DNA of 64,000 bases, taken from the NCBI GenBank assembly GCA_022496805.1, contig CM040100.1, positions 27,557,009-27,621,008 on the forward strand, given 5' to 3'. The notes under the pieces are model-generated. The model did no database searches and was not told the origin of the DNA. It saw nothing but the letters and a program-made list of their open reading frames with translations. This document shows, piece after piece, positions 55,700 to 64,000 of this stretch. The position numbers and the translations under genes were made by a program. Source of the stretch: Pohlia nutans. Its lineage: Eukaryota > Streptophyta > Bryopsida > Bryales > Mniaceae. The stretch's first letter is position 1, and each line of letters starts with the position of its first letter.

Positions 55700-58600
55700 T
55701 TATTGAGAACCACCTGCTGCAGCGTCAGTGTCGAGCGAGGCGGCAGTGTCCGCATTTGCACTACCAGCAGCTCCGCTGAAACCTAGACTGTCGTTGGCAT
55801 CATCAGTAGCGGTCGATGACACTTGCCGGGGAGCCGGTGGAGCGGACGCTGGAGCAGGTCGAGGCGGAGGAGGCGGAGTGACAGGCGAGGCCGCAGGTGG
55901 AGCAGAACCTCCGCTGATGTCTGATCCCGACTGCTGATTACCAAGCAGCAGAGTTTGAGGAGTCGACGGCGGGGGGGTCAATGCGGCGAGAGGACCCGGC
56001 ATAAAGCCCGTCATTAATGTCTGCAATGTCTGCTGCATGACATCCTGTTGCATTTGCTGTTGCCGTTGCTGTAACAGGATCGCCTCCATCTGCGCCTTAT
56101 GCTGATCCATCATGAACTTCTGAAACTCGTGCTGGTCCTTCCTCGACTCCGCGTGCATCTTCAGATTAAGCTCCGCGTTCGCCGTGGTCGTCGTAGCGAG
56201 ACCTTGAAGCAAGGCAGCCATCGACTTGATAAGTTCAGTGACAGACCCACGCTTCTTCTTCTTCGACTTCGGCGTGGAGGAAGGAGACGCAAGAGGTTGG
56301 CCCGAGGACGCAGATGATCCGGGCGCATCAGATTTGCGGGGCATTTCCAAAGGAGGAGGAGTGAAATCTTCATCGTTCAAATCGTCACCCTCGTCATCGG
56401 AAGAGGAGTCCTCGTCGTCCGTGTCATCCCTCTTCCTCTTCGAAGGACTACCCCACGCATCACTGGCTTTCCTTTTTGATGAAGACGGCGCAGGTCGTGC
56501 ACTAGGGGTACTCCGATTTCCCTCGACCTGCACTGGGTATCCGTCCGCGAGGAAGTCTGCCTTGTCGAGGTCCAAGGCCTCGTTCGCGATGGCAGTCCAG
56601 AATACCGAAGTGTTATTCGACCCGATAGCGTAGATGTTTACGCAACTCATCCGCACAAATAGCATGACAGTCATCAAGTAAGTTAGAGAACCATACAGTT
56701 CACGGACAAATAATGTTCAGATCGAGCGGACCTAAACTGGGACGGCCGGAGAGGATACTACTTTCAGGTCGATCCGAGCTAAAGTACAGCAGCGATTCCT
56801 AGACTTGGACACATATCGGTTAGCTTGACTCGAGCTGAAATTCAATGCGGGTCAAGTTGGACACATCAGACCAGAGCAGAACAGTAATTAAGGAGTTTAG
56901 GTCGACCCGAGCTAAAATGTTGTAACGCTAACACTACATAAGATTAGCTCGACACGAGCTGAAGAGCATGTGTCCAAGTGCTGGACTACGTACCAAAGCA
57001 GCACAGGTGAGCTTGGTTCCCGTGTAGACGGCGAAGACATGCGTCCCCGGCATGCAGAACATCCTCACGACCCACAAGTACAACTCCATTCTGAGCTCCG
57101 CATTGTACATCCGGTACAGCAGCTCATCGTACGCCCTGGGCTTCGTATAGACCGCCGTGTCTGGTGCGTAGAAGGCTTCGGGGATCGCGACGTGCGGAAT
57201 ATTGGTCTTCTGCAAGAAGACGAGGAGAACTTTTGCACGCGCCTTCTTATGGTTCGGGAGAAAGTCGCCCAGACGCTCATTCTTCGCCGGATAGTAGTCG
57301 GCGAATTCCATCTTGTATCTGCCGAGGATGTCGTCGTTCTCCGCGAAATGCACAGCCTGGGACTGCTCAATCGCATCGGCGCAGATAAATAGCCAGACAG
57401 GTACTTCATCGAAGTCCGGTTCACGTCTCCTTTAGAGGGACGACATGAAGTCGAAGAAGTACGGCATCCCCGTACTCGAAACTTCTTTGTCCTCCACCCC
57501 GGGGAGGTATCTGAAATCGATGACCCCCAGGCTCAAGCCCGTAGGCGTGTCGGCTGTCCATGCGCCCTCGCCCCAGTCGGCGTGTTCGTTGTGCTGCCGG
57601 TCGTATGGCCGGTAGTGAGCTTCTCCGTCCGGTTTTCTGAATTTTTTTTTCTTCTCAAGGAAGACTTTGAAGAATTTGGCAGCGTAGGGAGATATTTCCG
57701 CGGTTTTCTTATTCTTGCTCCTGATTTGCTTGGCCTCCTTGAAGTATTGCTCTCCTGGCCGCTCGAGGAGTACATTCATGGTCGCCCTCGTGACGTTGTA
57801 CTCCTCCTTGAACTGCCTCCACTTCTCGGGCACGAGGTCCCCCGCCGGATTGAAGAGTCCGAGATCACGATTGATACTGTGCAATTCTTTCTTCACAAGG
57901 TGCTTCCGCTTCCTCCTCTCCACCCACTCCTTGGTCGAATAGCACCTCTCGAGAACCGAAAAGATCGCCTTGATCGTCACCTTTGGATAACCCAAGGTCC
58001 ACTTGGGGTTCTCGACGTTCAAGATATGTCTTGCAAGCTTCGCGAGGTCCTCGTAGGTCAAATTTCCCAGCCACTTGAAGAACTCGCGAGTGAGATTTCC
58101 ACTCTCGGGATTCCAGTTGGTCTTCGCCTTGAACTTCAACCCAGTGTCTGGATCGATAAGCTCGCCAGCACCTGCGCTTGAGATCACTTCGCTCTAGAGA
58201 TCAAACACGTCGTCCGGCGCAGTTATGAGTTTCAGCTCATTGTGGATGTCGAGAAGTACATCCGCATTACTTTTCTCGGCGTCCATCTGGGACTGCGTCA
58301 CGTCGATCATCGCGAACCGCAGTTTCATAGCATTTTGAAACTCCTGCACGGTTACATACACTATTAGCTACTATGCAATATTTAGGTCGACTCGACCTAA
58401 AGCAGCAGAGGTGTAGGAGCGCATGACTTGCATGGAGATTCAATTAGCAAGAAGTCGAACTTATGAGCATATTAGGTCGACTCGACCTAACTTGTGTTGG
58501 TATCGGTCTACTCTAAGGGGACGGACTACGGAGTGGAATTCAAAAAACGGAAGCATAGCAGAAAGCAATTTAGGTCGAGTCGAGCTGAACATTACGTTGA

Positions 58601-60059
58601 ACTTCTCTCTGTTCTTCTGGGCGTCCCTCGTCCTCAGGGCCTGATTGACCCTTCCCACCTCCACTGCTTCCTTGGGGTTCTTAGGGCGACCGAGGTTTAT
58701 CCACACTTGCCGCGCTCCCAATATGTTTGTGGCCCACGACGGCTTGATGACGCTGAAGTGGTTCACGCGGTTGTAGTAGGCGGATATGGAACGAAGAGTT
58801 TCATTATTCTTCGTCCAAACTACAAAGCAGTTCCAGTGCGCGAACTCTTTGATGTCGTCTGCGGCCATTCTTTCCTCGCGCATCATGTAACTTGCTTTGA
58901 TGTTGTGCTGCCCGTTGATAAGCCAGAACTTTCCATGTTTGATGGAGTCCCAGTCCTTCGGCCGCTCTTCCAGGTCGCAAGGCATCACGCACAGAGTCTG
59001 CTTGGTGCTCTTGTCGGACATGTTGAGGAGGAAGGTCATTATCTTCTTCGCCAGACCCGGCTCGTACGAGCGGATGTTCATGTGCGGAGGGGCTTCGACT
59101 AGTTACTCGATGGGGAGCGAGAATTTTGTCTCCACGCCGAACAGGAACACATCAGTGCATGACGACCAGAACGTCCTGTACGCCTCGGTCGAGCGTGCGT
59201 AGTCAGAAGTCTTGTTCACCTCCATGGACTCCGGCAATGAGGTCAGGGCGGACGCCAAGCTCCCCTCGTTGATGGCTGCAGGCGCCGTTTTATCTGCAGT
59301 TGGCCTCTTCTTGGAGCTGGATCCTAGGTGACTCTGGCGTAGTGCCGTCGAAGGTGTCTGAGGGGTGTTCAACTTGCGTTTGCCACGGCTCTGTTGCGGT
59401 CTAGGCGAATTTGTGCCCATGGATCCCGCACTCCCATGGCTTCGGTTATCCAGGGACACAGATTGAGGTGTCATCAATGTTCTCTGCATGTCCAGCTTCG
59501 CTTTCATAACGTCGAAATTTTGGATCAGCTTCCGGATCTTCGAGCATAGCCTTGCCCCCTGCAGTGGCTGTCCGTTGCTGCCCTCAAAGAATTTCTTGTC
59601 GAATTGCTCCTCCAGCTCCTTCATCATACCACTGAACTTTGTTGTTTCCAGGGAGGCTATTAAGGGGCTCAGGTTGAAAGGAATGAGAGCGGAGTCGAAT
59701 GTGAGCGTGAAATTGTACTGCTGGTGCTTCGGGAATTCGTTGTTTGTAGTGACGCAATGCACGTGTACTATGGATTCATTACCCGCGTTCATGTCTTTCA
59801 CCTTCTCCTGTAATGACAGCGGCAGGAATGCAGGCGCATTCTTGTTCTTCGTTATGAAGTTTAAGTCACGTGTCATCGGAATCATGTTAAGACTCCAGAA
59901 CTCTACCAAATCCTGGTCTACCATGTCCCAGTATTCACCAAAGTTTGCGAGGTCGTCGCCTTCGGCATCGTCCGCGGTTGGCTGCTCCGCAGCTCTCTTG
60001 TAGTAGCACTCCAGGTGTTTTACTTCTATTGCCTTTGGTGTCCGCATCTCTTGCGCCAT
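55700..60059 (-). pseudogene. ParB-like / degenerate DNA-methyltransferase fusion, three exons, three in-frame stops
   Basis: Exon 1 runs 60059-58596 and exon 2 58343-56994, both in phase with GT-AG borders. Exon 3 ends at 55700, and its acceptor is unresolved. About 1,250 residues. The N-terminal 310 residues are unrecognised. Near 319 a ParB-like domain starts (SLPIE, stop, LVEAPPHMNIRSYEP) and reaches WLINGQHNIKA near 380, the DGxHR box with Asn for Arg. Exon 2 holds a methylase-like fold: GVIDFRYLPG in the DPPY place (near 766), PVWLFICAD, KARAKVLLVF, and AVYTGTKLTCAAL as motif I (near 925). Exon 3 continues FWTAIANEALDLDK, then an NLS-like KRK / acidic tract, a Gln-rich coiled coil and a Pro/Ala tail. 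The stops (TAA 59103, TAG 58194, TAA 57432) each fit a C-to-T change in CAA or CAG. Family fusions occur in phages, but introns and tail mark this one as eukaryotic. Confidence 0.68.
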
Positions 60060-61378
60060 TTCTGTGCACAGAGTGTACATACAAGTGTTTAGGTCGATGC
60101 GAGCTAAAGTGCTTACTACACATAGCATGCCAATCAATGAGTCGCAGTAACCTGCATATAGAATGTCATGTACATTTTTAGGTCGACCCGAGCTAAGCGT
60201 ACTTGCTCTTTGTTATCTTACATGCATGTGTTTAGGTCGATACGAGCTAATGTGTACACGCAGGTATTTAGGTCGGTACGAGCTAAAGTGCGTTAGAAAC
60301 AGAGTTGCATGCGTCCTGAAGGTTATCGTTAGTATTCATGGCTCGGATTCAAGAATGTGGTTGTAAATATCACAAGTATCATACCTACAGTTGTGACGAC
60401 TACGGTAAGGTAGAATGTCATACACTTTTAGGTCGATTCGAGCTAAAGAGCAACTATCGTTAAACATGTTTGGATTGCATGATTTTCGAATATATGAGTT
60501 ACTTCTTGGGTTAATCCGTTTAATGGGACTCTATGTAGTACATATTAGGTCGAGTCGAGCTGAGTATTATGTCGTGTAAGTTCTTTATTTCTCATTCGCT
60601 CTTGTACTACGTTGGTGATATTTAAGCGTAGCCCATCCGTTTAGGTCGAATCGACCTAAACTGCTGTAATCGATTCATCAAATTTCTCTGAAGGCCATTT
60701 AGAGCAATTTAGCTCGGCTCGATCTGAATGGTCACAGCTCATTCATAGACGGGTTGCGTAATTTAGGTCGAGTTGAGCTGAAGCACACGCAGTGTTTAGA
60801 TTTATTTAGGTCAATTTTTATTGCATAGCAGAACTTTCTTATCGCTACCGACCTAAACTACTGTATTTGGAGCTTCGTCCTGGTTTCAATTGCCTCCTTC
60901 ATTTTCTCAGTAGGCCATTCAGTGCAGTTTAGATCGACTCGACCTGAATTTCCGCATCTTTTGGACGACGATTTCTGTCATTTAGGTCGACTCGAGCTGA
61001 ATCGTACGCAGTTTGTAGGTTAAATTGGGCAAATGTTTATTGTATGATGGGGTAATTTAGGTCGATGCGACCTGAATTTACACATGGTACATTTTGAGTG
61101 CTATACTATTGCAACCTACAGCCGGTCTATTTTATCGTTAATTGCGAATTTAGGTCAAGTCGACCTAAATTGCTGGGACGAGATAGTTCTTGTACCTTAT
61201 TTTTCCTTGTTGTTATCGTTTGCATTGATTATTTTAGGTCGGGTCGAGCTGAATGGACTGCAATTTAGGTCGATTCGAGCTGATATGTGAAATTTATTGG
61301 TGAATTTTAGGTCGGGTCGATCTAAATTGCCTTTTCTCGGCAGAGTTTCTCTGTCCATTTACATCGGGTCGACCTAAA
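56763..61378. repeat. Dispersed 21-bp palindromes, core TTAGGTCGANTCGACCTAA
   Basis: At least 23 copies, mostly spaced 30-150 bp apart in the denser parts. Examples are 56763, 56819, 56896, 56943, 58381, 58471, 58569, 60088, 60177, 60231, 60267, 60427, 60544, 60640, 60708, 60762, 60928, 60981, 61056, 61149, 61233, 61264, 61306 and 61358. The copies at 58381 and 60640 are perfect palindromes around one central base. They occur in the two introns and the 5' flank of the ParB/methylase gene, and none is seen in its exons. Related sites lie near 49299, 50907 and 55659. Confidence 0.92.
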
Positions 61379-61399
61379 CTGACATCGACCTAAACTGAC

Positions 61400-62690
61400 A
61401 TCAACCTAAACTACCGTGTATCACATGCAGGTAATCCAAAAACCATTGTGCTTGAACATAGCAAAACATAACAAAACTAAAATTATTGTTTATGAAATGC
61501 AGGTAGAGAATGCATAGAGTGCACAGAAGAATGAAACTTATACAATTCACAGTGGTGAGTAGAGCGCGTACCTAACCTCCTGGAATCTGAAGTTCAAACT
61601 CCACAAACAATTGCTCCTGATGGCCAAATTTCTGAATCTAAACAATTGCAACAAATTCACTCATCAATGAACTGAACTTGTATAGCATACATGAAATTCA
61701 TTTTTCATTCAATGTTTCAACAACATCACCATCCAGGAATCTCATACACACCAGAACACAAACATACATGATATATGAGCTTCATTGACTAATATTCAAA
61801 TACAATAGCGAAGAATGGGCAGTTTCACTCAATGTCTATGAAATCGACATCACCAGAGCTAAAATTACTGATACCACACAACTCACTGCAGCAACTAAAA
61901 ACGGCATTGCAACAAAAAACATTGCACCAAACATCCCTGCATCACTACCCATAGAATCAAAAAAGAGCTCTCAATTTGTCAATCTACGATAATAGAATTT
62001 CATAAACCACAATCAGTGGCCTCGAACAGTGCCCTGAAACCTATAATTGAATTATACAATCTGATCTCCTTTTCGTTTGAGAAAAATCGTGCCAATTGAA
62101 TTTCAAAAATTGAATCAATTTCAATCGTACCCAAACCAAAAATGATGAAGCATAACCAAAAGCCTAACAAGCAACAGGTTCAAAATTACCTGAGACCTAG
62201 AGTATTCAACCCAAAACCGTAGCAATCAATGCACAAACGAGGCATTCAAGCAAAACCCAAAAAAACAACACTAAAGTTGCTACAATGAAATAACATAAAA
62301 AATGGGTTAAAAGTTACCTGATTCCTGAAGTCTGAAGCCTTGATTTGGTGATACAATTGAAAGAGCTGAAGGTGCTGAAGGTGCTGAAGCCCTCCACCGT
62401 CACCGTTGAAGCCGTAAACCCTAAACCCTAACACGTATTTTCAAAATGTGTGTAGACAATAACACCTCCAAACTGCGCCTTGAAATTCCAGGTAAACCCT
62501 AACTGAAAACTATAACAACAAATACCCTAAACCGTAGCCCAGCAAGAACAACTCAATGAGCTTATCAATAGCTCAATGAGCTCAAACCCTAAGGAAGCAG
62601 AAGCCAGAAGAATATATGTAGTATCCTAAACTGGGGAGCAGTACCCTAAAACTGTACACTAAACGAAGGAGAGGAAACAACGAACACAAT
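61400..62690. other. No gene recognised
   Basis: AT-rich sequence with ACCCTAAA boxes near 62417 and 62498 and no coding frame of quality. The recurring phrase AAATTACCTGA and similar acceptor-like patterns suggest a decayed minus-strand intron-rich gene, but I cannot read exons. Confidence 0.4.
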
Positions 62691-62692
62691 CG

Positions 62693-62785
62693 CTAAACAA
62701 GAGAGAGAAAACAAGAGAGACAGACAAGCCGTAAACAAGAGAGACAGACAAGCCATAAACAAGAGAGACAGACAAACGGAAAGAA
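62693..62785. repeat. 24-bp minisatellite, ACAAGAGAGACAGACAAGCC
   Basis: Three and a half units of AAACAAGAGAGACAGACAAG with small changes. The minus-strand Leu/Ser/Cys-rich frame here is a repeat translation. A TATATATATA tract follows at about 62916. Confidence 0.85.
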
Positions 62786-62941
62786 AACGAGAGAGAAAAG
62801 CGGACCTAAATGAGGGCGACAGACGTGGGAGAGAAGAGAAGAAAAAACTACCCAAACCCTAGCCGTGCGAGAGAGACGATGGACTTCTTCAGCGTCCACG
62901 GGGGCAGCTAGGGTATGTATATATATATCGTACTTCATTCA

Positions 62942-64000
62942 GGGTTAGAATATGTTAGACGTTCAATTCCTGGACGCTATGACGTTTACGGGTTAAAGCT
63001 TATAGCTTTACAATTTCTTAATACACCGTAAAATAAGTTTCTAAATTTAAATTATTTTTAGATATGCTTAGAAAACGAATTGGTTTAAGAATAAATTATA
63101 TGAAAAAATTACTAGGAAAATAAAATACATTTTAAAATGTGAGAAATTGATCAGGTTAAACCTGGTAAATGTAGTGAAGACGTTTAAGGGTTAAGTAATG
63201 AAGTTATGCCATTTGTATTCCATGAATTTTGGAACTACCGTGTCATTGCACCCTAAACATACTTTCTAATTCTAAGGAGATTGTAGTCCCATAGCAAAAG
63301 CCTTAGTCAGGGAGTTGACCCCGATTGCTTTATTATGCTATATAAATGATATAAAGGATACTTGAGTTTAGGGTTAAAATAAGGGTTAATGTTCTAGTCC
63401 AATTTTAGGAGTTTGAAAACTTTCAAAATTGCATTTTCTTAAAACACTGTAATTCCTAAACGTACCACAGACTCCCTGGAATTGACAGTATGAGGAATAA
63501 CATCATTAAGTTGTATTCAGAAGAATATTCTGGAATTCATATAAAAATGCGAGCTCTGGATTGTAAATTCTAGATTCCAACCGTACGGTTGAATTAAATA
63601 ATACTATCACCAATATTTAATTGTAAAATTTCTTGGAAGGAATTTGGAATGAGATACTTTTAACCGTGGTGATTTTTTGAAATTTTTGTGTTTCTTAAAT
63701 GTATGACTTCATTTTTGAAAGGCCATTTTTTAACTACAGTCCATGCAATTTTGGCGTAGTGAATGACTGGACATACTTCTACATTCGTAATTTTAAAAGA
63801 ATATGTAATCAAGTATGACTAAACTGTCTCTCAAAAATAGGTTGACATTCATCCAAGCATTGATGAGAACGTGATAAATATTGGAATATGTTAGTCGTTC
63901 AATTCCTGGACGCTATTAATGATGTTAAGGGCTTAAAGCTTATAGCTTTACAATTTCTAAATACAGCGTAAATTATGTTTCTAAAATTTATTTATTTTTA
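62942..64000. repeat. About 118-bp direct repeat, 939 bp apart
   Basis: AATATGTTAGWCGTTCAATT ... TTAAAGCTTATAGCTTTACA and the following TTTCTAAATTTAATTATTTTTA occur at 62947-63060 and 63886-64000. The second copy runs off the window. It may be a satellite of about 940-bp period or the ends of an LTR-like unit. The DNA between has no coding frame. Confidence 0.8.

Noticed and set aside
58494..59102. 202-aa plus-strand frame opposite the ParB-like domain
   Set aside because: Shadow frame. The minus strand has the conserved motifs and proper splice sites.
1..64000. tRNA, rRNA or other structured RNA genes
   Set aside because: Looked for by eye on both strands; no cloverleaf, 5S or snRNA-like sequence was recognised. 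A covariance-model scan would be needed to exclude them.

Overview
This looks like nuclear DNA of a streptophyte plant. It has GT-AG introns, telomere-type CCCTAAA tracts, and plant-type MULE and CACTA transposase families. About half the window is tandem or dispersed repeats, so I read it as a transposon-rich, probably heterochromatic block. A non-seed plant or charophyte fits the sparse, transposon-dominated layout, but the sequence does not fix the species.

Layout. 0-4.6 kb: a minus-strand gene with a ParB/sulfiredoxin-like domain (DGNHR motif) among GTCGGAYCCGAC repeats. 4.9-8.8 kb: a nearly intact MULE transposase (two exons, about 1,215 aa). 9.3-14.9 kb: an unrecognised broken gene, a minisatellite, BamHI-core palindromes, a CACTA-type end, and a second MULE copy cut at its 5' side. 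15.0-23.9 kb: two 4-kb gag-like elements in inverted orientation, each running from TGTC to GACA with target duplications. 23.9-31.4 kb: a MITE, a broken DNA-methyltransferase-like gene and AT-rich repeats. 31.4-35.7 kb: a fragment of the 4-kb element joined to a third MULE copy, then KpnI-core palindrome arrays. 37.8-39.4 kb: an intact five-exon methyltransferase-like gene. 40.7-43.4 kb: a CACTA TNP2-type pseudogene. 43.9-48.8 kb: a gene with Pol II CTD-like heptads, GC palindromes, a CACTA MITE and low-complexity DNA. 48.9-55.5 kb: two FCP1-like HAD genes, each followed by an unrecognised partner gene, arranged tail to tail. 55.7-60.1 kb: a large minus-strand gene joining a ParB-like domain to a degenerate methyltransferase fold, set in a field of more than twenty 21-bp palindromes (56.7-61.4 kb). 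61.4-64 kb: AT-rich DNA with a direct repeat.

The most unusual content is a family of ParB-like and/or DNA-methyltransferase-like genes: four members in 64 kb, all readable methyltransferase domains having lost the DPPY catalytic motif. Several distinct short palindrome families lie near them. ParB-DNA methylase fusions are known from phages and bacterial mobile elements. Here they carry introns and long nuclear-type tails. I infer a plant-domesticated or selfish lineage, possibly with palindromes as cognate sites, which is a hypothesis. The CTD-like protein and the FCP1-like proteins may be functionally linked, also only by inference. Many reading frames carry in-frame TAG or TAA codons, as expected of methylated, decaying repeats.
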